From an uncultured Clostridium sp. (lineage in GTDB: Bacteria > Bacillota > Clostridia > Lachnospirales > Lachnospiraceae), in the NCBI GenBank assembly GCA_900544905.1, contig UQXF01000063.1, forward strand, positions 1 to 20,478: DNA of 20,478 nt. Reading direction: 5' to 3'. The notes under the pieces were generated by a model that was not told the origin of the DNA, ran no database searches, and was given only the letters and a program-made list of their open reading frames with translations. Position numbers and translations under genes: made by a program. Positions 1-7,659 of the stretch are shown here, in pieces (position 1 is the stretch's first letter; every line of letters starts with the position of its first letter).

Positions 1-47
1 GAGATGACGTCGAGTCTCGTGGGCTCGGAGATGTGTATAAGAGACAG
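1..47. other. Nextera sequencing adapter (artefact)
   Basis: The stretch ends in the Tn5 mosaic end AGATGTGTATAAGAGACAG, preceded by the Nextera read-2 sequence GTCTCGTGGGCTCGG and what looks like an 8-base index (reverse-complement of TCGACGTC). It is the reverse complement of the last 48 bases of the window apart from one missing base. This is untrimmed library adapter, not a terminal inverted repeat. Native sequence starts at 48. Confidence 0.97.
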
Positions 48-1001
48 GTCTTCAATCAGATGAATAATACCGTGCAGACAGCGGTGTACCGCTCCACCAT
101 TGTCATCCTTATCGCAAAAATCTATCCGCCCCGGCCGTTCCTGATACTGTGCCACATGCAGGGCATGGCTTACCAGCTCATCTATACCTTCATTTTTTGC
201 TGCAGAGATAGGAACCACCGGAATTCCCAGCATTTCCTCCAGCTCATTGATATATACCGAACCGCCATTTCCCCGCACCTCATCCATCATGTTAAGCGCC
301 AGCACCATTGGTACATCCAGCTCCATTAACTGCATGGTGAGATATAAATTCCTCTCAATATTGGTTGCATCCACAATATTAATAATTCCTGTGGGCTTTT
401 CCTTTATAATAAACTCTCTTGTCACAATCTCTTCACTGCTATACGGTGACATGGAATAAATTCCCGGTAAATCCGTAACCAGTGTATTCTGGTTTCCCCG
501 AATGGTGCCGCTCTTCTGCTCCACTGTCACTCCGGGAAAATTGCCCACATGCTGGTTTGCCCCGGTTAGCTGATTAAACAGTGTAGTCTTTCCACAATTC
601 TGGTTGCCTGCCAGAGCAAAGGTCAGCTTTGTTCCCTTGGGCAGCGGATTCTCATCTGCCTTCACATGATATTTTCCACCCTCGCCAAGACCCGGATGCT
701 CCTGGCGATGAGACCTCTTTTTATTATCCGCCTGGGAAACAGTGCCTTTTCCCTCTGCCTCGCCACTCTCGGAAGCCTTCACCGGCTCCACCTCAATCCT
801 GGCTGCATCTGCCAGACGAAGGGTCAGCTCATATCCATGTATGCGCAATTCCATCGGGTCTCCCATAGGTGCGTATTTCACAAGGGTAACCTCTGCCCCC
901 GGTATGACACCCATGTCCAGAAAATGCTGTCTTAAGGAGCCCTCTCCTCCAACAACCGTCACCACCGCAGTGTTTCCCAATTCCAGTTCCTTTAATGTCA
1001 T
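48..1001 (-). CDS. feoB: FeoA-FeoB fusion ferrous iron transporter, N-terminal part (3' truncated by contig end)
   Basis: An open frame of 318 codons runs without a stop into the adapter, so the membrane part of FeoB is missing. Residues 1-75 are a FeoA (SH3-like) domain, recognisable by GEGSLRQHFLDMGVIPG and the block APMGDPMELRIHGYELTLRL. A charged linker follows, then the FeoB GTPase domain: G1 GNQNCGKTT, G2 VGNFPGVTVE, G3 DLPGIYS, G4 NMMD (the usual FeoB variant of NKxD) and G5 ISAAKNEG. FeoB imports Fe(II) across the cytoplasmic membrane; FeoA is usually a separate small protein but is fused in some Clostridia. The ATG follows GAGAGGA at about 11 bases. A promoter and Fur-like box lie upstream. 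An ATG at 1062 opens another frame with no FeoA similarity and was not used. Confidence 0.93.
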
Positions 1002-1081
1002 AATGCCACAGTCCTCTCAATTTATCTTCTGTAAGCCCCATGTAAATACTGTTCACTGACATGCTCTTACACGTTGCTTAT

Positions 1082-1129
1082 TGATATTTTTTATCATTAG
1101 CATAATAGCACATTTTCTGTAAATGGAAA
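1082..1129 (-). promoter_or_regulatory. feoAB promoter with Fur-like box
   Basis: On the minus strand there is an extended -10 (TGCTATTAT, hexamer at 1102-1107) with a weak -35 TTTCCA at 1124-1129, spacing 16. The palindrome TGATAAAAAATATCA at 1082-1096 falls on the expected start of transcription. It matches 12 of 14 defined positions of the 7-1-7 Fur box (TGATAATnATTATCA). Iron-dependent repression by Fur is the natural reading. Confidence 0.65.
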
Positions 1130-1160
1130 ACCCTGTTCTGCCGGCTTAGGCATATATAAA

Positions 1161-1180
1161 ACAGCTGTTGTTCAAGCTGT
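1161..1180 (-). terminator. Possible weak terminator after the MATE gene
   Basis: A 6-bp stem (ACAGCT/AGCTGT) with an 8-base loop overlaps the MATE stop codon and is followed on the minus strand by TTTATATAT. The stem is short and the T-run interrupted, so termination may be partial. Confidence 0.35.
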
Positions 1181-2518
1181 AATTCTCATCTCCAGCCATT
1201 TTCCCTGCTTATACCGGATAAATCCCGCAATTCCCGTAATGGTCCAGGTAAGCCCCGTGGCAAGCCACACTGCCCAGATACCAATGGGGAAAAGTTTGAC
1301 AAGAATAAATGAAAAGCCAATCCTGCCACACACCTCTATTGCACCATTTATCATTGCATAAAATGTATCATTTGCCCCGTTTAAAAGTCCTCTGGTAATA
1401 TAGATTAACCCGAGAGGGAAAAACATCAGGCTTGTAATTTTGAGCCCGGTTGTACCAATTGCTATAACCTCCGCTTCCTTCACAAAACAGCCCACAATCA
1501 GATTTCCGCCACAATAGCAGACAAACAGCATAGTCAGGCTTATAATGGCTGTAATCCATGCACTCTTTTTTAAGGCAGTCCGTACCCGGTCACTTTTTCC
1601 CGCTCCCATATTCTGCCCCGTAAAATTGGCGATTGCCATGCCAAGGGAATTGAATGGCTGCTGTACAAGCTGTTCCACCCTGGTCGTCACTGTAAAAGCA
1701 CTGACTACCGCCTCATCAAACCCATTAACAAACCTTTGCAATACAACACAGGAAACCGCAATCAGCATACTTTGTACTGCCAATGGCATTCCCACCTTAA
1801 AACAGAGCAGGCAGATTCTGTAACTAATTTTCAAATGTTCTTTTTTCAGCCGGAAATACGGATTTTTCGCCGCACCGTAGAGAAGGCTGCCAATTGCGGA
1901 AATGCTTTGTGCCACAATAGTGGCATACGCTGCTCCCTTTACACCCATTTCCATTGTTACCACAAACAGAAAATCCAGGGCAACATTTATAATTGTCGCC
2001 ACAATCAGAAAAATCAGCGGTGTTTTGGAATCCCCCAATGCCCGCATTACCTGGGCGGCGTAATTATATACCGCAACCGCAATTGTACCGGCACAGATAA
2101 TCTGCATATAGTCCACTGCATCCTGCAGCTGGCTTCTGGGCGTTTCCAGCAATTCCAGTACCGGTCTTGTGAGCAAAAAGCCCAGAATACTTAACAGGAT
2201 TCCCGAAAGCACCACTATATAAAACGAATTGGCAAGGGTCTTCTTTACCTCTTCCTTATTTCCTGCACCAAAATGCTGTGCCACAATAATTCCTGCGCCG
2301 GATGCCAGCCCGTTACAAAAGGAAAAAAACAAAAAAGTCAGGGAACCGGTACACCCAATTGCCCCCAGTGCATTTGCCCCCTCATGCTGACCGACAATAG
2401 CACTATCCGCAACATTGTACAATTGCTGGAACAAGTTCCCCAAAAGCATTGGAAGCATAAATTTTAGTAATAACGGTGTCACCTTTCCCTGTGTCATGTC
2501 TTTAACAAGCTGCGCCAT
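1172..2518 (-). CDS. MATE family multidrug/Na+ antiporter
   Basis: A 448-residue, very hydrophobic protein, the usual length for a 12-helix MATE (MatE/NorM/MepA-like) exporter. It shows the typical opening (TQGKVTPLLLKFMLPMLLGN, then LYNVADSAIVG) and a second half that repeats the fold, with VQQPFNSLGMAIANFTGQN and a Gly-rich loop (GAGKSDRVR). MATE proteins extrude cationic drugs or metabolites using Na+ or H+ gradients; the substrate cannot be read from sequence. The start at 2518 is preferred because GGAAAGGAAGG lies 9 bases upstream; an in-frame ATG at 2554 lacks a comparable site. It is divergent from an AraC-type regulator, which is the likely local controller (inference). Confidence 0.93.
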   Translation of the reverse strand: MAQLVKDMTQGKVTPLLLKFMLPMLLGNLFQQLYNVADSAIVGQHEGANALGAIGCTGSLTFLFFSFCNGLASGAGIIVAQHFGAGNKEEVKKTLANSFYIVVLSGILLSILGFLLTRPVLELLETPRSQLQDAVDYMQIICAGTIAVAVYNYAAQVMRALGDSKTPLIFLIVATIINVALDFLFVVTMEMGVKGAAYATIVAQSISAIGSLLYGAAKNPYFRLKKEHLKISYRICLLCFKVGMPLAVQSMLIAVSCVVLQRFVNGFDEAVVSAFTVTTRVEQLVQQPFNSLGMAIANFTGQNMGAGKSDRVRTALKKSAWITAIISLTMLFVCYCGGNLIVGCFVKEAEVIAIGTTGLKITSLMFFPLGLIYITRGLLNGANDTFYAMINGAIEVCGRIGFSFILVKLFPIGIWAVWLATGLTWTITGIAGFIRYKQGKWLEMRITA

Positions 2519-2543
2519 AATGATATGCCTTCCTTTCCCACAA

Positions 2544-2585
2544 TGATTTTTCATTTAAACATTTCTCTGATATATATGCTATAAT
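2544..2585 (+). promoter_or_regulatory. Divergent MATE/araC intergenic promoter region
   Basis: On the plus strand an extended -10, TGCTATAAT (hexamer 2580-2585), without a clear -35, would serve the araC-type gene. The minus strand carries TTTACA about 17-18 bases from TTATAG/TATAGC, a possible MATE promoter. At 2544-2559 TGATTTTTCATTTAAA resembles, with one gap, the 20-bp repeats at 3581-3620. The resemblance is AT-rich and could be chance. Confidence 0.45.
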
Positions 2586-2628
2586 AATCCTATCAAAAAA
2601 TTGTAAAAATCTATTCAGGAGAACAAAC

Positions 2629-3504
2629 ATGCACACATTATTTGAAGCGTCTGATACACTCAATATGCCATTTGAATGTTTTATTTTTGATACAGAAACA
2701 AACGCATTTCCCATCAGACCTCATTGGCACTATTTTGTGGAAATGATTTATATTTTAGAGGGAACAGCAGAAATGTACGATGGAGCAGACAAATATACTG
2801 TTCCAAAGGACGCTATGATTCTTTTTCACCCAAAGGCAATCCACTCCATTTTCTCTGTCAACGGTGAACCTGTAAAATATGCTGTTTTGAAATTTGATAT
2901 CAACCGCTTAAGCGCCACGCCGTCTTATTCACCAAAGCTAAACAGCATTTTAAAAAATGCAAGAGAAAAAAACATGCCCGTATGCTTTGACGCAAAAGTA
3001 TGTGGACATATGGAATGCAAAGATTTATTTTTAAAGTGTGTTGAAGAGTTAAGCCAAAAAAATTACGGATATGATTTATTAATCCAGACCTATCTGTACA
3101 ATCTCATTATGAAAATTATCCGGCAATGGCAATGCTCCGGCTTTTCAATAGAAAATAACCTGTTCCATCAAAATGCACCCTATGATATCGACAGTATTAC
3201 CGAATACATTGACCTTCATATCAAAGACTGCCTTCAGGTAAATGAGCTTGCCCAGAAATGCGGGATGAGCTATTCCTGTTTTGCGAAAAAATTTAAGTCC
3301 ATCTATGGAGTAAGTTGTAAGACATATATTGAACGGTTCCGGATTTTTAAGGTAGAGGACTTCCTTCTTTTCACCGATTTTGACTTGAATTATATCAGTC
3401 AGGAAACCGGCTTCTCGGATTGCAGTCATATGATTAAGAATTTTAAGAAATACCACGATGTCACACCGAAACAGTTCCGGTTGAGGAATAATTCTGCGAT
3501 GTGA
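2629..3504 (+). CDS. AraC family transcriptional regulator
   Basis: A 291-residue cytoplasmic protein. Residues 20-100 form a cupin-type ligand-binding domain (HWHYFVEMIYILEGTAEMY, then VPKDAMILFHPKAIHSI). Residues about 186-291 form the double helix-turn-helix: first HTH around LQVNELAQKCGMSYSCFAKKF, second around LNYISQETGFSDCSHMIKNF, ending in the family signature KKYHDVTPKQFR. The start has AGGAGA 7 bases upstream. It lies back-to-back with the MATE gene and just before the cassette at 3675-5938. It could regulate either; the 20-bp direct repeats downstream fit the direct-repeat sites AraC proteins usually bind, but this is inference. The ligand is unknown. Confidence 0.93.
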   Translation: MHTLFEASDTLNMPFECFIFDTETNAFPIRPHWHYFVEMIYILEGTAEMYDGADKYTVPKDAMILFHPKAIHSIFSVNGEPVKYAVLKFDINRLSATPSYSPKLNSILKNAREKNMPVCFDAKVCGHMECKDLFLKCVEELSQKNYGYDLLIQTYLYNLIMKIIRQWQCSGFSIENNLFHQNAPYDIDSITEYIDLHIKDCLQVNELAQKCGMSYSCFAKKFKSIYGVSCKTYIERFRIFKVEDFLLFTDFDLNYISQETGFSDCSHMIKNFKKYHDVTPKQFRLRNNSAM

Positions 3505-3507
3505 CAT

Positions 3508-3545
3508 AAACGAGAAAATTGTTTACAAAACGGGAACCTCGTTTT
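3508..3545 (+). terminator. Possible terminator after the araC-type gene
   Basis: AAACGAG (3508-3514) can pair with CTCGTTT (3538-3544); a nested alternative pairs AAAACG (3527-3532) with CGTTTT. The right arm continues into TTTTACATT. The two foldings exclude each other and the loop of the first is long, so this is tentative. Confidence 0.35.
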
Positions 3546-3580
3546 ACATTCGAGCGTTGCACCTGCAGCTGTTATCAAAG

Positions 3581-3620
3581 CTGGTTGTTCATCCTAAAAA
3601 CTGGTTATTCATCCTAAAAT
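3581..3620 (+). repeat. Tandem 20-bp direct repeat upstream of the toxin-like cassette
   Basis: Two adjacent copies (3581-3600 and 3601-3620) of CTGGTTrTTCATCCTAAAA plus one base, identical at 18 of 20 positions. The 20-bp period is about two helical turns, so both copies face the same side of the DNA. They sit 25-65 bases upstream of a TATAAT box, the position of a regulator-binding site. Confidence 0.8.
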
Positions 3621-3650
3621 AAACATTAAAAGTTTACAAAATTGTATAAT
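3620..3650 (+). promoter_or_regulatory. Putative promoter of the 3675-5938 cassette
   Basis: A perfect TATAAT at 3645-3650 with TG just before it. The best -35 is poor (TAAACA at 3620-3625, spacing 19), which fits a promoter needing an activator at the adjacent repeats. Confidence 0.45.
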
Positions 3651-3674
3651 ATGAAAAAAATCTTAGGAGGTAAC

Positions 3675-4262
3675 ATGATACAATTACAGGAACAGGACTA
3701 TAAACAACTGATACAACTGGTCAGTGCTAAGCATGCGAATGAAAAAACATCAGAAAAAGGTTCAACCAATATAGAACACATAAATTTACAAGAGCAAAAC
3801 TTTATACAAACTCTTACAGAACAAAACTTATTTGTTCTTGATGAAACAGACGAAGCAATAATGGATAAACATGCACATTTAATTTTTTATTCTATTGCAA
3901 ATGCAGATTTTGTTCTCACGTTACATAAAAATTCCGACTCACCCTTGCAGAAAGAGTCCGTAAATTTTTACGCATATAATAACACTTTAATTTACACTCA
4001 CCTATACAATAGTATATATCAGATATGCTGGCTGCCGCATATACCAATGGTAATCGGTGGAATCACATCGTTTTTAAAAAAATCTGCTGAACAAAATAGT
4101 TTAATTAATGTAGAGGGCAAAACCAGTGAAGAAAAGGACTCTGATTTCACATTAACCATACAGGAAAATCTCTCTGTAGATATAGAAACAATTCATTCTA
4201 TTACCCGCTGGTTTGTATATCAATACAGTAATTGTATAAAGGAAAGGAGTGCAAATGAGTAA
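3675..4262 (+). CDS. Uncharacterised acidic protein, first gene of toxin-like cassette (possible adaptor/chaperone)
   Basis: A 195-residue protein I do not recognise. It has no signal peptide or membrane segment and is rich in Glu, Gln and Asn. It has two helical-looking parts around a central strand-rich block (residues about 70-115, AHLIFYSIANADFVLTLHK then SVNFYAYNNTLIYTHL). ATG 3675 has a strong AGGAGG, though only 4 bases away; an in-frame ATG at 3651 lies before that site and is unlikely. The last 8 bases (ATGAGTAA) overlap the start of the next gene, so the two are translationally coupled. Position and size recall EspG- or EsaE-like chaperones that accompany type VII secretion substrates. 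That comparison rests on context only. Confidence 0.75.
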   Translation: MIQLQEQDYKQLIQLVSAKHANEKTSEKGSTNIEHINLQEQNFIQTLTEQNLFVLDETDEAIMDKHAHLIFYSIANADFVLTLHKNSDSPLQKESVNFYAYNNTLIYTHLYNSIYQICWLPHIPMVIGGITSFLKKSAEQNSLINVEGKTSEEKDSDFTLTIQENLSVDIETIHSITRWFVYQYSNCIKERSANE

Positions 4263-5121
4263 TTTTACAGTCAATCCCCCAAAATTAAAAAGTACCGCAC
4301 AGGATTTAGAAAATAGTTATAATAAACTTAAGAACTATGGAAGCAACGTAGAGGCAGTAAAAAACAAGCTGGCAAGCCAGAGCGCCTTTTCTGCTGTTAT
4401 TAAGACATTAGATACTGTATATGAACAGATTTTAGACTCAGCAACAAAAGCAAACAATATGCATAAGGCTTTAGAAATGATTGCCCAGGAATACATCAGC
4501 TGTGAATCTACAATTTGTGATATTCCCTCAGATAAACGAAATTTATTTCAAAAAATATTAGCAGCTCTTAACGTAGGCGATGAACGCTATCAGGACTCCG
4601 CATATTATGACACAAGCCAGGAAGAGGAATATGCACAAGATTGCTATATGAAAGAGCAAATTGCAGCACTCCTAGCACAATCCCAATACTCAGAAGCAGC
4701 CTGGAATGCTGCTGATGCTGACGGGCGAAAACAAATGTTAAATGATTTTATGAATGATGTCGCAGAAATATACGGTGTTGATATAAATACAACAATTAAT
4801 TTCACAAACACTCCACCGAGTGGAGGTACTATCAACTATGGTTCATACACAAACAGCAAGCAGAGAATAAATATTAATGAGTATATTATTAATAACCGCT
4901 CAAACTCCTATGACTTAATGAATACAGTTGTCCATGAGCTTCGCCACGCATATCAACATCAAGCTGTAGAACATCCCGAAAAATTCATTGTTACCCAGGA
5001 AACCCTTGATAGATGGGAATGCAATTTTGACAACTATGTTTCTTCAGGAGATGATTTTGACCTATATAGAGAACAAGGCGTCGAAATAGATGCACGGGAT
5101 CTTGAAAGCCTAAAGTATTAA
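4255..5121 (+). CDS. Putative type VII-type secreted toxin: helical N-terminus plus HExxH zinc metallopeptidase domain
   Basis: A 288-residue protein. Residues 1-90 look like one or two long amphipathic helices, as in WXG100/LXG secretion domains; KNYGS near residues 27-30 could stand in for the WxG turn, but no true WxG is present. Residues about 165-288 contain VVHELRHAYQH, a zinc-binding HExxH (H227, E228, H231). Downstream is YREQGVEIDARD (Y271, E277), resembling the third-ligand Glu segment of gluzincin-type peptidases. There is no signal peptide, as expected for a type VII substrate. ATG 4255 has AAGGAG 5-6 bases upstream; an ATG at 4249 is too close to it. The two small paralogous genes behind it fit immunity proteins. 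No secretion-machine gene is in the window. The peptidase motif is seen; the toxin role is inferred. Confidence 0.75.
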   Translation: MSNFTVNPPKLKSTAQDLENSYNKLKNYGSNVEAVKNKLASQSAFSAVIKTLDTVYEQILDSATKANNMHKALEMIAQEYISCESTICDIPSDKRNLFQKILAALNVGDERYQDSAYYDTSQEEEYAQDCYMKEQIAALLAQSQYSEAAWNAADADGRKQMLNDFMNDVAEIYGVDINTTINFTNTPPSGGTINYGSYTNSKQRININEYIINNRSNSYDLMNTVVHELRHAYQHQAVEHPEKFIVTQETLDRWECNFDNYVSSGDDFDLYREQGVEIDARDLESLKY

Positions 5122-5133
5122 ACGAGGTCAAAA

Positions 5134-5484
5134 ATGATTGGAAAATGGATAAAACGAAAAAACAAAAAGCAACCACAAAATGAACCAGACCATTTAAAGG
5201 ACACCTCTCCCGAAGTAATGCAGTCCCCTAGTATTTTATGTATCGCGCAAGCACTTCCTGATGAAGATAAAACAAAACACGCTACGTATATATCTGAATA
5301 TTTAGGCATGTCTGGTCTTCCTGTAAAAGCTATCGCTCGTGCTCAAATGATCGGTCCATACTTATTGGAAGTTGAAGATATCACCGGAAAAATATATGTA
5401 ATATGCATGAATGAACGCTATGGATTAATTGGAATAAAGGAAGATTCATTAAACGGAGCATGGGTCTTCACGGTGAATTATTAA
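5134..5484 (+). CDS. Small protein without signal peptide, paralogue of the downstream lipoprotein; candidate immunity protein
   Basis: A 116-residue protein with a basic N-terminus (KWIKRKNKK) and no hydrophobic segment, so probably cytoplasmic. Residues 36-116 align with residues 61-147 of the next gene: CIAxAL, SGLP, AQMxG, YLLE, YVI, GIKxDS and WVFTV are shared. By eye about 40 of 80 aligned positions are identical, with a 4-5 residue insertion in the partner. It lies 12 bases behind the metallopeptidase gene, with AGG as a modest ribosome site. A gene directly after a toxin-like gene, duplicated and differently localised, suggests immunity. No known family was recognised. Confidence 0.75.
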   Translation: MIGKWIKRKNKKQPQNEPDHLKDTSPEVMQSPSILCIAQALPDEDKTKHATYISEYLGMSGLPVKAIARAQMIGPYLLEVEDITGKIYVICMNERYGLIGIKEDSLNGAWVFTVNY

Positions 5485-5494
5485 GGAGTAGAAA

Positions 5495-5938
5495 ATGAAC
5501 AAAAAAATAACATTATTAGTTGGCTGTTCTTTATTAATCATTCTAAGTGGATGCGGTACAGCAAACAATATTACCAATGCAACAACGCAGTCAAACACAC
5601 CTTCTGGAAATATTACAGAACAAATTATAGAAGAAGAGCAAACGCCCCTTCTATCAAATAAAGACAATATTTCCTGCATTGCAGAAGCACTTAACACAGA
5701 TGATAACGAAAAGTATGCTTGTTCCATCATAGATTTTCTATCTTTATCAGGCCTTCCTATTAGCACTATTGTGCAGGCTCAGATGGTGGGTGAAAATGAA
5801 TATAGCTGCAGATATCTTCTTGAGATAACAGACGCTGACAATCGCTGCTATGTTATCGGATTAGAAGAAAACTATTCTGGAGTTGGAATCAAAAAGGATT
5901 CCAAAGAAGGTGACTGGGTTTTTACTGTCACAAAATAA
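5495..5938 (+). CDS. Lipoprotein paralogue of the preceding gene; candidate surface-exposed immunity protein
   Basis: A 147-residue protein with a lipoprotein signal peptide: KK, a hydrophobic stretch, then the lipobox LSGC with Cys20. A Thr/Asn/Glu-rich linker (about 21-55) follows, then the domain shared with the previous protein (61-147, ending in WVFTVTK). It should sit on the outer face of the membrane, whereas its neighbour should stay inside. AAGGAG precedes the ATG, 10 bases after the previous stop. Known lipoprotein immunity proteins guard against type VII toxins acting outside the membrane (for example the TslA lipase), which is a precedent for the idea but not evidence of homology. 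Confidence 0.8.
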   Translation: MNKKITLLVGCSLLIILSGCGTANNITNATTQSNTPSGNITEQIIEEEQTPLLSNKDNISCIAEALNTDDNEKYACSIIDFLSLSGLPISTIVQAQMVGENEYSCRYLLEITDADNRCYVIGLEENYSGVGIKKDSKEGDWVFTVTK

Positions 5939-5963
5939 TATCTGCGCCAGATGCATGATTTTA

Positions 5964-6791
5964 CTAATTTTCATCAATGAAAAACATGTAGTTATAGCAT
6001 CCCAAATCCATCACCTCTCCATCTATCACATCGTGCAGTCTGGCGTATACATTGTCACCAATATTTATATATGCATCATTTTGACCCGAAACGCACCAGC
6101 TGGATGTTTTAAACATATCCCTTTCCCCGATTTCCAAATAATCCTCTCCACCGACCTGCCCATACTGGACATGTAGATAGAGCGGTGTTCCATCCTCTTT
6201 TTTATATTTCATATCCAACTGGGTATCGAACTCCTGATTATCATCATAATAGATTTTGCTGTCATAAATTGCCTGCTCTAATATAATATTACTGCAATCC
6301 ACATTATCCATCGAAGAGTCCTTTTTAACATTATTATACTCCTCCTTCGAGGTTATATATGTGTCAACCTTCTGAGCAATCTTAGCTGCACGTTCCTTCA
6401 TTTCCTTTCTCTCCTGTGCACCTAAGCTCACATGAATTACAGTCTCTTCTGAAACAAATTCTGTGACCTCTCCATATCCGGAAATAATTACCCTGATATT
6501 TCCAGAGTTACTTCCAACAAAAAGCGATTGCTTGTCTTCGCTTACTTTAGCATCGTCAATTTTTGAATCAATTGCTAACTCTAATCTATAATCTCCCTTA
6601 CATTCCACATCAACAATGTCTGACAGTGCAAGTGTCTGTTCCGCTTCCACAATTCTTTGTCCCTTTACCATAAGCTTGGGAACCTTGTCCAGATAGCCTT
6701 TTACTGAAATTCCACACAACACCAGCAGCCCCAGTAAAATGCCTCCTGCAATTATCACACTGATTAATAATTGTTTTATTCTTTTACTCAT
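5964..6791 (-). CDS. Membrane-anchored protein of unknown function, third gene of the sigma operon
   Basis: A 275-residue protein with one N-terminal membrane segment (about 9-30, ISVIIAGGILLGLLVLCG) and a large outside part. Residues about 39-124 look beta-rich (KGDYRLELAI, LFVGSNSGNIRVIISGYG) and may be an immunoglobulin-like domain. A charged helical stretch (125-150) and a second beta-rich C-terminal domain follow. AGGGGG precedes the ATG. It follows the anti-sigma-like gene by 40 bases in the same direction and is probably co-transcribed. It may be a target or a sensor partner of the sigma system; I do not recognise a family. Confidence 0.8.
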   Translation of the reverse strand: MSKRIKQLLISVIIAGGILLGLLVLCGISVKGYLDKVPKLMVKGQRIVEAEQTLALSDIVDVECKGDYRLELAIDSKIDDAKVSEDKQSLFVGSNSGNIRVIISGYGEVTEFVSEETVIHVSLGAQERKEMKERAAKIAQKVDTYITSKEEYNNVKKDSSMDNVDCSNIILEQAIYDSKIYYDDNQEFDTQLDMKYKKEDGTPLYLHVQYGQVGGEDYLEIGERDMFKTSSWCVSGQNDAYINIGDNVYARLHDVIDGEVMDLGCYNYMFFIDEN

Positions 6792-6831
6792 TTTATCCCC
6801 CTGTTAACCAGTCCATATTTTTTCATTTTCA

Positions 6832-7659
6832 TCAATGTTTACTGAACTCCAGTGTATCCAGTATTTTATAAATTTCCTCCTCCTTCAGATTTTCAAAGCA
6901 GATATATCCGTCATAATCACCATATGCTATCATGACATATGTCCTTACCCTTTTCCCAGTACCATCCTCTGTAATCTCGTCCACCAGGGTAAAAACCTGA
7001 CCGGATACAGATGTATAATCCCTTTTATTATTCGTGTTTGCAAGCTGGACACTCCTGGTTAAATCCTCTGCAAGGTTTCCTGTCATAATTCCTTCACTTA
7101 GAAAAAAGCTTCCCCCGCCGTATACAAATCCTGCATTAATACAACGTTCTACAAAATCTTCCGTTTCTGTAACAACATAAGTCACAGCTTCCTCATTTTC
7201 ATAGACTGTGTTAAACCAGTTATCAAGTCCGGAATCCTGCAGGGCAGTTTCATAATCCTTATATGCATAATATGTATTGGTTGCATATCCGTTTACAACC
7301 TCTACATCCTTAGAAATCCAATTCACACTTTCATTTCCTTCTTTATGCAGAACACTCTCCGTTGTAACCGGTTCCTCAGGTGCAGCTATCGTCTCATCAT
7401 CTACATAATCCGGATTTCCAACCGAAACAGAATGCTCGGTGATAAATACTTCCCTGATAATACTGCTTGCCGCATATACTACCACACTGCCCATACAAAT
7501 GACTGCAATGACTGCCACAGACACTTTGGGCAGACGCCATAGCCTTCCGTTTCCTTGCCGGCGCTTTGCACACTCAAGTATCCTTTTATTCAACTCCTTA
7601 TCCGGATTATAATCAGCCTCAAAGGATTTTTCAATTAAAACGTCAATTTTATCTTTCAT
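6832..7659 (-). CDS. Probable membrane-bound anti-sigma factor
   Basis: A 275-residue protein: a cytoplasmic N-terminal part of about 45 residues (helical, with NKRILECAKRR), one membrane helix (about 46-65, VSVAVIAVICMGSVVVYAA) and an outside domain of about 200 residues. The topology and the 11-base overlap with the sigma gene are typical of anti-sigma factors that hold an ECF sigma at the membrane until a surface signal arrives. No zinc-binding HxxxCxxC motif is present, so it is not of the ZAS class. The assignment rests on position and topology, not on a named family. Confidence 0.75.
   Translation of the reverse strand: MKDKIDVLIEKSFEADYNPDKELNKRILECAKRRQGNGRLWRLPKVSVAVIAVICMGSVVVYAASSIIREVFITEHSVSVGNPDYVDDETIAAPEEPVTTESVLHKEGNESVNWISKDVEVVNGYATNTYYAYKDYETALQDSGLDNWFNTVYENEEAVTYVVTETEDFVERCINAGFVYGGGSFFLSEGIMTGNLAEDLTRSVQLANTNNKRDYTSVSGQVFTLVDEITEDGTGKRVRTYVMIAYGDYDGYICFENLKEEEIYKILDTLEFSKH

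Noticed and set aside
33..329. Plus-strand frame starting near the left end
   Set aside because: It begins inside the adapter and lies opposite the clearly coding FeoB GTPase domain.
829..1062. Minus-strand frame starting upstream of feoAB (a possible extra small FeoA)
   Set aside because: It is out of frame with FeoA, overlaps its coding region and has no FeoA-like residues or clear ribosome site.
3145..3507. Minus-strand 120-codon frame opposite the araC-type gene
   Set aside because: It is the shadow of the HTH domain; the AraC frame on the plus strand is unmistakable.
4000..5000. WxG motif in the putative secreted toxin
   Set aside because: No true W-x-G is present; only a KNYGS turn in a helical N-terminus, so the WXG100 link is kept as inference.
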